Of a stretch of DNA of 64,000 nucleotides, positions 10,400-32,787 are shown piece after piece (within the stretch, counting starts at the first letter, position 1; every line of letters begins with the position of its first letter). The notes under the pieces are model-generated. The model ran no database searches. It was not told where the DNA came from and worked only from the letters and a program-made list of their open reading frames with translations. A program made the translations under genes and the position numbers. Source of the stretch: Cricetomys ansorgei (taxonomy: Eukaryota; Chordata; Mammalia; Rodentia; Nesomyidae); assembly GCA_026225945.1 (NCBI GenBank), contig JAMJFZ010002307.1, positions 1,274,001 through 1,338,000 on the forward strand. The letters run 5' to 3'.

Positions 10400-10684
10400 G
10401 TGCACCCAGAGGCCCGGGGCGCAGGGCAGTTGACTCCCGCGGGACACTCGCGTTTGAGGAAGGGGTTCGCCCTGCCCACGGACCCCAGAGCGCGGCCGCC
10501 AAGACTAATTAGACATTGCTATGGGAGCCACGGCAACGCGCCACGCATCCCCGATGCCTATGTAAAGCGCTCGGTTTTCGCTCTTCTTTCAGAGGAAGCT
10601 CTCTGATTGCTTTTTCCCCTCCCGGGTCCCTTTTGCCTGTGTGGTTTGGGAGAGGCACAGTTGGAGGCGCTGATTCCTACAGAA
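10400..10684 (+). other. PTHLH: PTHLH exon 1, non-coding 5' leader (start approximate)
   Basis: The start is estimated about 25-30 bp after the TATA box. The end is set by the donor CTACAGAA|GTAAGTGC at 10684/10685, a near-perfect consensus. The only ATGs in this leader are the three in-frame ones of a small uORF (10521-10565). Splicing to 10865 removes a 180-bp intron and brings the true ATG 25 nt after the junction. Exon identity rests on splice consensus and position, without transcript evidence. Confidence 0.7.
10521..10565 (+). CDS. Upstream ORF (14 codons) in the PTHLH leader
   Basis: ATGGGAGCC opens a 14-residue frame with two further in-frame ATGs (codons 12 and 14) and closes with TAA at 10563. 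The first ATG has T at -3 (TGCTATGG) but G at +4, a middling context. It ends 145 nt before the real ATG in the spliced mRNA (120 nt in exon 1 plus 25 nt in exon 2), so reinitiation would be possible. A peptide role is not implied; a translational brake is the plausible job. Confidence 0.45.
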   Translation: MGATATRHASPMPM

Positions 10685-21313
<10,629 letters not shown>

Positions 21314-21387
21314 AATTTTCACCGCAGATCTTCCGAGGACACATTACAGGATTTTGTAATAGTAAGCACACGGAGAGTATTAGACAT

Positions 21388-21668
21388 ATTTATTGCCTGT
21401 ACATACTGTAAATGCATTGGGATCAAGCTGTCTCCCCAGGAAACTGCACATCGGTCATGTGAATATTTTTTTTTCTTTTTTGCTAAGGCTAATCCAATTA
21501 TTATTATCACTGTTACCATAATTTATTTTGTCAACTGATGTATTTATTTTGTAAAGGTATCTTGGTGCTGCTGATCTATTTTTTGTAACATAATGCACTT
21601 TAGGTATACATATCGAGGATGTTGATGAATTTAACGTGAAAACGCGTCTCTATTTTGTGGTTGATTTA
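21388..21668 (+). promoter_or_regulatory. PTHLH: AU-rich instability elements in the PTHLH 3' UTR
   Basis: Four ATTTA pentamers are seen, two of them (21521, 21542) in ATTTATTTTG contexts. They are candidate binding sites for ARE-binding proteins that shorten mRNA life. Binding is inferred. Confidence 0.6.
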
Positions 21669-21674
21669 AATAAA
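21669..21674 (+). terminator. PTHLH: Upstream poly(A) signal AATAAA
   Basis: This is a canonical hexamer within ATTTAAATAAATTC. It would give a 3' UTR about 85 nt shorter than the distal signal does. Use is unknown. Confidence 0.5.
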
Positions 21675-21753
21675 TTCTGAGATATAATTACCTAGACTGA
21701 TTTCCTTCTGTGCATGTAAAAATGGCAGTATTTTAAATTTGTAAAGAATGTCT

Positions 21754-21759
21754 AATAAA
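21754..21759 (+). terminator. PTHLH: Main poly(A) signal AATAAA
   Basis: The hexamer lies in GTCTAATAAAATATAATC, the conserved end of mammalian PTHLH mRNA, so it is the likely main signal, with cleavage near 21775. Confidence 0.85.
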
Positions 21760-22460
21760 ATATAATCTAATTACGCCATGACTTACAATGTGAATTATAT
21801 CCTTTAATGATTCTAATCATCGGACGTGCAATATAATTTTTTTTACTTCTACTTGAATATAGTCCTAAGCTTAGTATGTTTATACAGGCATCTATTCCAA
21901 TATGTCCACATTAGCTTCTAGTTAAAAACCACTTAAGAAGTATTTTGTCCAATATTTCAGCTCAAGTCAATAGAATGGCTGAACAACCTGGACTTCAAGT
22001 TGAAGTGAAGACAAGAAAAGGCAGAAAATAAGCAGAGGGGTCAGGAGAAAAGGTCGGAGAGGGTTGTCCAGAGCTGAGACAGAGCGAGAGAAGCGGGCCC
22101 AGGACTTTAAGACTTTGATAAATTTTTCCAAAGTAAAGTTTCGTTTGCAAGGGCTTGCTCTCATTCATAACAATAACAAAAGATCCGCTTGGGGATTCTG
22201 CTGGTTACAGTTTCCTACCAGACAAAGAAGAGGAATGGGTTTGGAAGCTGCAGGGCAACTCCAAAGGCCTTCGAAGGTGAGGATCACTCTGCTGGGATCT
22301 CAGTTCCTGGAGCCCTGTCCTGGATGTCAACAGCACCCTTGCAGCCCCATGAGGAACTCCTTTTCTGTTTTGAACATTACTCTAGCTCTTCCTCTCCCAA
22401 AATTCAAGTGAAACCATGTTTTTTTTGTTGTTTTGTTTTGTTTTATTTTTTGTTTGTTTT

Positions 22461-22490
22461 CCAAGGCAGGGTTTCTCTGTATAGCCTGTT
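22461..22490 (-). repeat. Truncated B1 3' end with T-rich flank
   Basis: CAAGGCAGGGTTTCTCTGTA after a TTTTG-type tract from 22418; only about 30 nt of B1 remains. Confidence 0.6.
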
Positions 22491-22774
22491 TTCATAGCCT
22501 TCAAAACAAGGCTCTTCTTACCATCCGTGAGAATTTTAAACCTATATTAACAATTAAATAAGAGATATTGTACTTATTTTTACTTATGAATTTGTCAGAG
22601 ATAGTTTTCACATCTAAGGCACATTGAGAGGTTAAGTGATGGTGCACAGCCCTGTATAATGATCGCACTTCGGAACACCTCGAAAGACCACTGCAGCCCA
22701 TCTTTCAAAGTCCATCTAAGAGTCTGAACCTTGGGAGGACTGCACTGTTGTTTCCATGAAAGGCATGTTTCTAA

Positions 22775-22957
22775 GCAAGGTGTGGTGGGTATGTACCTGT
22801 AATCACAGCACCTGGGAGATAAAAACGGGAGATAAAGGCAGGCACGTCTCTATGAGTTCAAGGCCAACCTATTTCACATAGTGAGTTCCAGGACATCCAG
22901 GGCTACATAGAAGGACCCTGTCTCAATGTCTCAAAAAAGGAAAGGAAAGGAAAGAAG
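22775..22957 (+). repeat. B1 SINE with internal insertion
   Basis: GCAAGGTGTGGTGGGTATGT, AGTTCAAGGCCAACCTATTT and CAGGGCTACATAGAAGGACC are B1 landmarks; a short duplication GGGAGATAAA is seen, and the tail is (AAAGG)n. Confidence 0.8.
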
Positions 22958-23248
22958 AGTTTCTAGAACTCACACTTGGCAAATACCTAGATATTGAGGC
23001 ATGGTTAACCTTTAAATACAAGCCATCTTGAAGTTCATCTTTCTGAGTAGCCCAATGCTAGGAGCAGAAAAGAGGAAATGGGCTACCTTCTGTCACCAGC
23101 TCTTACCAAGGCATTCTGGATACCATCATTACCTTTAGACACGCTCTGGCTTCCCTGGCAATGGTGCAAAATAAAATTGTAGACTGATGTGATGGGAAGA
23201 TGTTGAAGGGAACAAGATTACCTTCAGAAAAATACAAATCAAAATTAA

Positions 23249-23284
<36 letters not shown>

Positions 23285-26024
23285 AAATTACATTCCACAT
23301 CACTACAGCTAAATCTTGACCTAGATAATGTTTATAGCAGTAGCAATTTAAGTAAATTGAACTGGTCTATGTTCTCTGAAATTTAAAAAAAAAAGCTAAC
23401 TCTGTAAATGGACCGCTTAATCTTTATTCAGACAGAGATCTGGTAAGATCTGGTGTCAATTAAGTACCTAATATATTTACAAATGTAGTGTTAACTCCAA
23501 AAGACATACACCTAATGGTGCGTGTATATATAAAAACTGTGTGCTTTCTCCATGCTTCTTAGCCATCATTGTGAAACTTGACTATAACACAGCGCAGATG
23601 GTCTGAGGCGCATTATGAGCAGAACTTCAGGTTCACATTATCATCCCTACAAAAGTCAAAAGCCAACACTGGCATCCTCCTTCCTTGTTACAGATGCCAG
23701 TCTGGCCTACTGACAATGTCAACCTGAAGATGAAGAGAACTGAGCATCTGCTTAGGAGGAAGGCAAGACCATATATAATGATGGTTAGGTTATCTCGTGA
23801 CTATTCAGAATGCCAGCTACTCAAAACTACTTAAAGACTCCTCAAGCACTGTCTGTCCACTTCACAGAAGGACAAAGAAAGCCAATGTTTCCAAATCCAA
23901 GCTGCTCTAACACACTGTACTACGGGCCCAAGAGGAATACAGGACTTCAATTTCTATCCTGTATCTTTCCGTTAACTAAACACTGAACTATTACCTCCGG
24001 TGCCCGAACATCCTTAACACTTCTGAACTGTGGCCTTTTTTTTTTTTAATGCAGAATTCTTATTCCATCCCAAGGTGTTATTTTTGGGTAATCTACAATT
24101 GAATTCTAGCAACTAACGCCCTTATAGTTTAGTTGCCCCTCTGCCCATGAAGTTCACAGTAAGACAGAGCTCACTGTGGACAGAAGCTAAGCCAGCAGGA
24201 CCATCTTCTGTAAATGCTGTAGATTATATTGGGAATTTGAAGTAGGAAGTGTTCTAAAGCACTTCCTGAAACTAAGGAAGAAAGATATCCCGAGTGCCAA
24301 TGTTTTCTGCTTCTTTCCCTTCCATAACCCAAAAGGTATTACACACAAGCCTATCGTGAAAGATTCTATTATAGAGTTGCCAGGTCCCAGGCTACTCTTG
24401 AGGTCTCAACTGAGCTCTTCAAAGGCAGAAAGAAAACTCTAAGTGCCAAGGGTCTAAAGTAATATTCCAATGAATTCTGCCTTCGTGTGATGGGGTTCAT
24501 TCCTCAAGAGAGACACTATCCTTGCTGTCCACTGTGTAGATTCCTTTGTTCAATACCCAACACCACCCAGCAGCCTTAGCACACAGTAGGAGTCTTAATA
24601 AATTCTTGTTGAGATTTCAAAATACCGAGAAGACTAAACAAAGCCTCTGCTGGAGGCAGGATATGACTCTGCATTTGGGGTGTTCCCGACTCACACCTCA
24701 CACCCTTCTCTCATTCCAGTAACAGGAAGCTCAGGGAGAAGCTGCTCCAAGATCTCCACCATGCACCCTGCATTCCTCAGCCTCTGGCTTCACAGGGACT
24801 TCGGCTTCATAAGCACAAGAAGTAAGGGTTTGTATTGAGGGTACAGCAACCTCCCACAGGAAGGGAGGGGAATTTAAAATATCAGGTTCTCTTCCTGTGA
24901 ATACAGGGCATAGAAGTTACCCACAGGGCTCAGTTGTGCAGACGAGGCACGCTGCTCTTTTGACAGAAGATTAATGTACACAGCTCCCAAGACCAGACCC
25001 ACCAGCATCAGGATGCGAACATTCACGTCTCTGTGTAAGTCCCTAACACGAGTGCAATGCAACGGGGTTATGTTTTTTAAATGCATTTTAATTAAACTTC
25101 AAAACAGCTTCCTAAGAGCTGGAAGACATTTATAAATTGGAATAAACACAAGCTGTGTCACCCTTGAAAAATGGATTGTTTGCTGTAGACTCTACTCCCT
25201 GCTGAGGACACATAGTCTTGGGGGTCTGAAAAGAAAAATAATTCATCCATCTTCCATTTGAATAAGATAATTGGTGGTCACGGATCACAGAGCTGTCATT
25301 GAAAAACTGCTGGAAAGGGGCTCTGGTGAAGTCTGTGTTGTACAAAATAAAGGCAAAACAATAACAAACCAAGCCACATTGCACTGAGCAATTGCGTGCT
25401 CCTGTCAGGACGCTTTCACTCATCCAAAGGTTAGTGAATCAGGCAGCAACGCGAAATGCAAAATCCTGTACTCAAGAGCGGCAGCCTGGCCAGCAACACG
25501 TGAAAAAAGAGCAGGCTGCCTTAGAAGACCTTTTAGATGTCACAAGAAGAGACCAAAATTGTCATCTTCTTCTAGAAGACAGTCATATTTCATACCATTT
25601 TACAACACTGTAAAAGCTACTGTGTCAAAAAGGAATAAGTTTTCATAGTTGTGGAGTGAATATTCATTGTTTTCTGGGAGCATGTCATGTAGCTAGCTCG
25701 ATTTGTAATCCCTCCCAATCTGTGCAACATCCCCAAGAAAGGGGTTCTCAGTCTGCTCTGTGGGCTGTGCGAGTCTGCCTCAGACTAGAGCTTGCCTTGC
25801 CAGTCAGTGAAGGAAGAAACAAGGTTCCCAGCATGCTCTACCTGACTCCAGAGTGTCCTGTGGCAAAGCTTACCAATGTCACAGGAAAGCTGAGTTCTGG
25901 CTGCTTGTCAGTAGTTCAGGGAATTCATGGGTCTGAGAATTACATTTCCAAGCACTCCCTGCTTCCTGCTCCCCAGGGCACTGCCCTACCAGCTTCTGAC
26001 CCAGGGGGATTCTTCCAAGGAGTA
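22958..26024. other. Intergenic DNA downstream of PTHLH, no gene recognised
   Basis: Mostly unique-looking sequence with a (CA)15 microsatellite at 23251-23280. Open frames near 24874, 25130 and 25392 are short, lack domains and overlap one another on opposite strands. Confidence 0.5.
23251..23280. repeat. (CA)15 microsatellite
   Basis: Pure CA dinucleotide run. Confidence 0.95.
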
Positions 26025-26360
26025 TCTTTTTTTCTGTCTCTTTATCATTCTCTCTCTGATTTCCTCTCTGTCTCTATTTTTCTTTTTCTTTTTGTCTCTA
26101 AAGGTTTCTTCATTTGACCCTGTCTCTCTGTGTACATCTCTGTCTCTGTCTCTATTTCTATCTGTGTGTTTCTACTTATATCTCATATTCTCTTTCTCCC
26201 TGTCTCTCTACCTCTATCTGTGTGTATGTTTCTGTGTTTGTCTGTCATTTTCTCTCTTTTTCTTTCTCTCTCTGTGTCTTTCCCTACACACACACACACA
26301 CACATACACACAGGGAGAGAGAGAGAGAAAGAGAGAGAGAGAAAAAGAGAGAGAGAGAGC
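26025..26360. repeat. Composite low-complexity block: TC-rich, CA, GA
   Basis: About 260 bp of TCTCTG-type pyrimidine tract, then CA repeats (26285-26312), then about 48 bp of GAGA. The TC and GA parts are inverted complements around the CA core. Confidence 0.9.
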
Positions 26361-28070
26361 CAGGAAGCCCAGGTGTGAGCAGCTATTGCCCTAAGGGAGG
26401 TGGCAAGGGCGGGCTGAGCGCAGGCTGGCAGGCGGTGTGTAAGCATACACAGAGAGCCACTTTTTGTAAGAAGGTTAAAACATATTTAAAGTGGGACCAC
26501 CTTGGAGAGGAGACCGTTCCCCTCCTGTTACCTCTCAACCTGCTCCAAAACTTCAGTATTCAGTTTTTCCAAGGCCTGCTCTCCCTGCCCCCTCCCCTGG
26601 CAGGCTTGTTTTCTGTTGAACACTCGGCTTCTTGCAGAGCCCTTTCGATCCTCCACAGAGCACTGAGAATGCTGCTGGCCAGCACCCATTCCACTGGCTA
26701 ACTGGTGCGTGTGCCCATGCCACACAGGGACAAGCAATGACCCTGCAGCAAACACTCTTTTCTCTGGGTTTCTACTTCTGGGTTGGCTTTGGTTGACTTA
26801 TTTACTTCTACAGGACACAGAAAAGAGGGAGAAGGTTGTGTTCTATCTGCTTCCGTGGTTAACTCTGGTGTTTTCTGTCCATCCCTGTTGATAACACCTT
26901 TCCCGTGGTGTCCCAGGTATCAGTCAATTAAGGTGAAAGACTTCCACTCAGATCAGATCTACTTGATTTAGAGAAAAGACCGCCCCTGTCACAGGGGCAG
27001 GGGTGTAGGTGGGGGTGGGGTAGACATTTTTCCTTTTGGTAATTAGCCAGTGACCGTACTACAGACCACTGGGCTCTATTTTGAAAGCACCCTGTGATAG
27101 GAGAGTGGGTCCCAGATTTCCATGGAAAAACCTGAAACTCCCCAGCTCTAAAATCACTCTTCCTTGTTTTGTGTCTCTCGGTGTATTGGTAAGGATACTC
27201 TTGAGCTGTTCAAAGCTGGCTGTCTTCTCACTTTACACTAAGTGGTCGCTTTAGGAAAATGGAGGATTGGACTGCTATTGACTCTCACATGGGGGAGATA
27301 CATGTGCCTCTAACTGTGGTGAAGGGCATCCATCAAACAAGCCTATCTATCACCGTTCTCCTTGTGTCGCGGTTTCCAAGAGCCACAGCAGTCTACCTGC
27401 CCAAGTCATGTAGTCTGTGAGCCTAAAGGCCAGCAAGCCTCCTGCCGCCCTGTGGGTGAGGACTACGCAGCCCCCCCACTCTGCCATATCACGTCCTTCC
27501 ATGGTGTCACAGGCAAGAGCCCATCAGGGTAGAAAGCGAACGTCAGTGTGGGTTAAGTGAAACTCAGGCAATCCTGCCCACCATCGATTCCTGGAGAACA
27601 ATTCACACACCACTCGGTACTCCTCCTGCACTAAAGAAACATGGATGATTTATCTCTCCTTGTCATCTGTACATTTCCAGCCATTACTTCCTCGTGGGTT
27701 GATGGTTTGCTTAGAAAGGTGCTCGAGCAGCAGCTTACTGTCCAGGGAACAGTCATCGTCTTGTTCATCAGAACTGGGAGTTGGCTGCATCTCGCACAGG
27801 CTGCAGCTGGGTTACAATGTGTGTCAAATCTCTGCTTCCATTGCTCTCTACTTTCCGTTGCTTTTACCATAGGAACAATGTTGTGCGGTGTCGTTAAGTG
27901 ATAGCAACGAGAAGTTGTAATTATAACCCCTCATTCACGTTTAGTGTAACTGTGGTCTACGGAGAGCCAAAGGTAGCCCAAGAAATCAGCGATAAAATTC
28001 CAAACGCCCAACATTGCACATGCTGTGCATAGGCAACTCAGTCCTTAAAAAACGTTAAATCATTTCTTTC

Positions 28071-28072
<2 letters not shown>
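26361..28072. other. Intergenic DNA, no gene recognised
   Basis: Open frames at 26114-26701 begin in the simple repeat and have no domain. G-rich patch GGTGGGGGTGGGGTAG near 27008. Nothing else stands out. Confidence 0.45.
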
Positions 28073-28123
<51 letters not shown>

Positions 28124-28276
28124 GGGGCATGCATGGCCACAGTGCATGCGTGGAGGTCAGGACAATGTGTGGGAGTAGGTATCTCTTTCCTTCTACCAAG
28201 TACCAGAATGTGGGGATGAAACTCAAGTTGCCAGGCATGGTGGCCAGCGCTTTTATCTCTCAGCCATCTTCCTGGA
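28073..28276 (-). repeat. B3 SINE, its tail expanded to (GT)25
   Basis: The pure GT run at 28073-28122 is followed by GGAGGTCAGGACAATGTGTG, AAACTCAAGTTGCCAGGCAT and CTCAGCCATCTTCCTGG, a reversed B3. Confidence 0.8.
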
Positions 28277-28310
28277 CCTTGACTATATATTTCTTAGAAG
28301 TAAGAGAATG

Positions 28311-28489
28311 GCTTTGTGGACTAGAAATATGTCTCAGTGGATAATTGCAGAAGACCCGGGCTTGGCATCCAGCACCCACATTGGGCAGTTCATAGCTGCC
28401 TGTAAGTCCAGTTCCAGGGGATCCAACGCCCTCTTCTGGCTCCTGTGGGCACTGAAAGTAAGGGGTGCACTCAGGCACACACATATACT
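28311..28489 (+). repeat. B3 SINE
   Basis: ATATGTCTCAGTGGATAATT, GGCATCCAGCACCCACATT, TCCAGTTCCAGGGGATCC and CCCTCTTCTGGCTCCTGTGG are B3 landmarks. A degenerate GATA array follows to 28572. It lies close to the reverse B3 at 28073, so the two form an inverted SINE pair. Confidence 0.85.
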
Positions 28490-28572
28490 AGATGATAGAT
28501 AGGTAAATAGGTGATAGATACATAGGTAGATGGATAAATTAGATAGATAGATAGATAGATAGATTGATTGAT
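28490..28572. repeat. Degenerate GATA/GATT tetranucleotide array
   Basis: TAGATGATAGATAGGTAAAT followed by pure GATA and then GATT units at the tail of the B3. Confidence 0.9.
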
Positions 28573-29982
28573 TGATTTATCTTTTTAAAGTCTTGTGGCC
28601 TTTCTCTGCAGCTAAGGATGAGTGTTCTGACAAATGAGTTACAAATGAGCAACACACAGGTTAGGCTGCCCTTGTTCTTCCAGAGGAGGTACACGTACCC
28701 GGTGTCTGGTGTGACCGGTATCTTGCACAGTTAACAAGCATTTCTCATGTGTTAGCCCCAGAGGGTTCAGGAATGATACAAAGGCACAGACCTGACTTCA
28801 AGGACCAACGGATTCCTCATGGCACCGAATTTAGGTGTGCTGTCTGCTGGTGCCTCCTAGAGTTAGGGAGGAACTATTTCTCCTCCAAAAGCCGAGTCTC
28901 TTGTTTAGTGAATGTTGTGGTACGTGTCTGTTTGGTGTAGGTAAAAAGTCTGCACACCTGGGCTCTGAGGGAAAACTGCCAGAGTGGGTGCTACAGGCTA
29001 TCCCACAACTCTCAACTCGTAGGTGATTCTTGCCATGTTCTTCCTGTCTGGTCAAGGTTCAAAAGACTTCTGTCCCCTACTATGGAAAAACATTTACGCC
29101 TCCATTTAAACATTCGTTTCAATAGCCCTAAGGAGTTTCTCATTTGTGAACAACTGGATCATTTGTTGATTATTGAATAAGATAAATCTTTAACACGTTT
29201 ATATATCAGTTTAGAATATGGTATTAGTTTCTTAATGAATATTTTCCCCTTGAGGGGTCTCCCTTTCCGCCATTCTATGTGCTTCAAAGTCAGGAAGATT
29301 AAGAAACCTTTCATTCCACAAAACCTTCCAAGCTACAGAGTAGGAAATGGCCTGACCTTAGTCACATAGGAAGTGCATTATGCCCAACCACAGTGATTGG
29401 CTTAGCGATGAGCACATGATCAAAAGCACCCAATCCCAGTGCTGCTGTCAAACACTGCAGTGGGCTGTGGTTACTGTGGAGACTCATCACTGAAGTGCTT
29501 GAGGGTAAGTGACTGCTGAGTGCTTGGCCATTTAGGACTTCCCTGTCATCCCCTTCTAAAGCTCGGGGAGCATCATGGAAGAGAGGGTGTACAGGACGCA
29601 AGAGCTGGAGGAAGGAACGCTGTCGAACTCTCTGCTGTGTGTGTGTGGCATGTCCACAGCAGGCACGGAGGGGAGGGGCTGACAGCACTCCACACTTCTC
29701 TGAGATTCATAAACAGTTAATGATTGCTGGGAGAGGGATTTTCTCAAGTGCTGTGACAACTGGCAACTGTAAACAACTCCAATTAAACTATTAGGTCACC
29801 ACCAAACAGAGGAGAATGGAACTCATTGGGAAGAGAAAGGGGAAGTTCGGGAGTTAAGGGGAAAGAGAGCATAATGGGAAGTGAGTTTGATCAGAATATA
29901 TCGTCTATGTATGGAAATGTCATAAGGAAACCCATTGTTATATATAATTAATAACTGATAATAAATACAATAATCCTGTCAG
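28573..29982. other. Intergenic DNA, no gene recognised
   Basis: Unique-looking. Open frames on both strands around 29362-29759 overlap and lack domains. Confidence 0.45.
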
Positions 29983-30120
29983 ATGTGTGACACACTCCTT
30001 CTATCCCAACTCTCTGGAGTCAGGGGCAAGTGGATCTCTGTGGGTTCGAAGCCAGCCTAGTTTACATAGTGAGTTTCAGGCCACCCAAGGCTACACACTG
30101 AGACCCTGTTTCAGAAAACA
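29983..30120 (+). repeat. B1 SINE
   Basis: GTGGATCTCTGTGGGTTCGA, AGCCAGCCTAGTTTACATAG and TACACACTGAGACCCTGTTT. Confidence 0.85.
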
Positions 30121-30459
30121 ACAATATTTTTCCCTGGGCTTTTCTGGTCATCTTGGAATGGATTCTTGCTTTCTTTGCTCTCTTGGGCTCTATAAGAAGA
30201 ATGTCAGCATTTTCCCATCTCCCCTTCTGCCTGAAAGACGCTGCTCTGTCAGGGAAGGAAGGACTTTAAAAGCAGTCAGTCCACAGCCTTTCAAGGGTCT
30301 CTGTGTCCATCAGAACCATCCCCCTTTCTTCGCCTTCCTTGCTACTTATTCCTCACGCACTGTGCACCTGAGCCCCAGCCCAACAGTGTGCGCTATCTGT
30401 CCCTCTTCGTTGGCTCCCACAGCACAGTGCAGACTGGAATGAAGATCAAGACACAGACA

Positions 30460-30630
30460 CCTGGCCAACAAGATAGCTCAGCAAGAAAAGAGTGCTTTTG
30501 GCCACCCCTGACAACCCAAGTTCGATCCCCATGACACATGATGGAAAGAGAGGTGACTCTCACAAGTTGTCTGTCCTCTGACCTCCACAGAGAAAACATA
30601 CAAGTGTCATAAAAATTTTCTAAAGTACAT
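30460..30630 (+). repeat. B2/B3-type SINE
   Basis: GGCCAACAAGATAGCTCAGC head, AAGTTCGATCCCCATGACAC and CTGTCCTCTGACCTCCACAG. Confidence 0.65.
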
Positions 30631-32787
30631 ATGCACCGATCACTAGCATTCCTCAAAATCAGCAGTCCCCAAGCATATGCGCAGCAGAGGGAAGGAAGAG
30701 AGGGGAATGTTCTGAGACATCCAGGAACTTGCTGCTCTTCCAGGTCTGCGACTAGTTCCCCTCTAGCAACAGACTTGGTTGGTGTCCCCAGTTAGGCTCA
30801 AGAAAAGCCACGAAGAAAACCTGCCTTCCTTACAGAAGAGTTGTGATCGCTAGTGTGATCAGACACTGCTCTTTAGTAGTCTTGTCTACCCTACCGCAGA
30901 TGTTATGGTTCACACTCATCTCTCCTGTGAGTACCTCTCCCTTCTGGGCATGCTCCTGTCCACCCCTCCAGGCTGGCTCTGCAATGGTTTTCCCTACGGG
31001 TATTGTTTTTTCAATGTTAATTGCTGACTGCGTCCCCGTATCATGAGAGACTGCATGTGTTACAGGGACTGTATGTGTTACTCTACCAATAGTACCATAT
31101 GCGCTGAGAATCCGTCAGGGGGCGGGAGGAGTATGAACACATGGTCTCCCTAAGCAAGGATCTTATCTACACGCCCTCTCTTACTATGACTTTATCACAG
31201 TGGCTGGCACTGTATTTACCTCCTTCACGCATGTGTTTGTAATTATTATTACTCCCCTTGGGTCTCTCTCCCCGAGGAAGTTTCTGACAAACCTTTGCCT
31301 CGATTGTGGGCTCATTTAACTAATTCTGTAATTCTCCTTTAACACAGTCGTTTGCTCAGCCACCATGCCTGTGCACACATTCAACAAACACCACTTACTT
31401 GATCTCAGACCTATTATAAATGTGTTAGTATACATCACACTGGCCGGGCTACAGATTCCCACCGTCATTATTTTTCTCTTTCTCTGTGTCCCTTGTTGGT
31501 CATTTTGACCTTATCCTCTAATGACCTGAAGCCTTATTGTGATTACACCTCCAGCCAAACACAAATTTCTGAGGCTTTCTCTCAAAGCCCTTTCTGGCTG
31601 TCTTCATATCCTCCTCTGTCCTGGCCTTCACCTTCCAGACCAGTTAAATTTATTGTTGTGTGGTTCTTTTTGCCCTGGTTCTTCCTCTCCTGGCTCTGAG
31701 CCTTTGCTCAATTTCTTCCATATCGCTGGAACAACAACCCAACCACAGCCTTCTCCTCGGAATCACAGCTCAAGGTCCAGCTGCTTCAGAAAGTTTTCCC
31801 ACCCATCTTCCAATCCATCACATCGTCACCGATGCAGGCTTCCACCACAGCACGGCCTTGAAATGACTGGACTCGTAAGTACGGGGTGGCCGTGCTTCAA
31901 ACTCTGGCTTACGTCAATACTAAACGTCTAATCTCAGAATTAATCAGTGTTAACTTTGAGAAAGAACCAAAATAAATGGTCAATAGTTATTGAGTCAGCA
32001 CTGCAGACAGTTAAGGGCAGTTCATTTGAGATTAATGAATTTATTCCCTGCCTCATTCCCTTAAGGAATCTGGGAGAGATCACAATAACACAGCACACAA
32101 TACAACTGAAAACAGTCAAGATCAGGAAAACCATGCATGAGCTAAAACAGCAGTGCTGTGGGGAAAATGAGCACGTACATAGTCCAGCCGCACGGTGCCA
32201 TGATTGCAGAAATGGAAACGCCCATTGGCTCCAATTATCAATCCCTATTTTTTATGTCATATTTTGAAGTTAACCCATTCTCTTTGAATGACGTGAAAAC
32301 TACCAAGTTACTGGTATTTTCCTGGAGTTCGGGCAGAAGGATGACACAGATCAGTGTTCCCAAAATTGTCTTAACTAAAATATATTCCCAAAGGGCATGG
32401 CCTACTGCAGGTTCCTGTGTGCAATTGGGGGAATTTCTGAGGAATTCTACAGAAAATGACCTTGCTTTACTTTTTAAAACCCAGTACTTTCCAAACTAAT
32501 TTAAGTCAAATCCCCCAGGTTTTTCCTCCATTGCGTTCTCTGTCAAGGTGCCAAGGGGCCCCTATTGGACAGTAATAAGAAAATCAGAATCAAAGCCACC
32601 AAAGATGGCTTTGATCTGTAATCTTTGTAATCTTTTTACTCTCACGAAGGTGGCTCTTGGGGTACAGACCTTCATTTACACGTTTCTCTGTTTCTTATGT
32701 GATTTATGTGTTGACTAGTTACAAAAACAAACCCCCAACCCATGTTCTCCCACACGCTAGGCAAGTGCTCCACATCTGTACTCCATG
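30631..32787. other. Intergenic DNA, no gene recognised
   Basis: Unique-looking except for a candidate CTCF motif at 31109. The open frame 31539-31931 (130 codons) is Pro/Ser/His-rich with no recognised domain. Confidence 0.45.
31109..31127 (+). promoter_or_regulatory. Candidate CTCF motif (forward)
   Basis: AATCCGTCAGGGGGCGGGA contains the core CAGGGGGCG; the flanks match the consensus only partly (about 12 of 19 by eye). Confidence 0.35.

Larger units (their letters stand above)
9830..10560. promoter_or_regulatory. CpG island around the PTHLH promoter and exon 1
   Basis: The G+C content and CpG frequency rise sharply relative to the flanks, with GGGGCCGGGGCAGGGG (about 10013), CCGCCCCCCAC and GCGCGGCCGCC (about 10490). 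This accounts for the long open frames on both strands in this interval, which lack stops because of base composition. It may also contain a second, GC-rich TATA-less promoter (P2-like), but I cannot place an upstream exon with confidence. Confidence 0.75.
21314..21775 (+). other. PTHLH: PTHLH 3' UTR
   Basis: About 460 nt of AT-rich sequence with long stretches I recognise from mammalian PTHLH 3' UTRs (for example around 21405-21425 and the terminal TCTAATAAAATATAATC). ATTTA pentamers lie at 21388, 21521, 21542 and 21664, fitting the short-lived, ARE-containing PTHLH mRNA described in the literature. The cleavage site is estimated at 15-20 nt after the second AATAAA. Confidence 0.9.

Noticed and set aside
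9724..10512. 262-codon frame, the longest in the window
   Set aside because: It lies in the CpG island across the PTHLH promoter and TATA box, with Pro/Arg/Ala-rich composition and rival frames on both strands. Lack of stops follows from high G+C.
26114..26701. 195-codon frame
   Set aside because: Half of it is the TC/CA/GA block; the remainder has no domain and no splice context.
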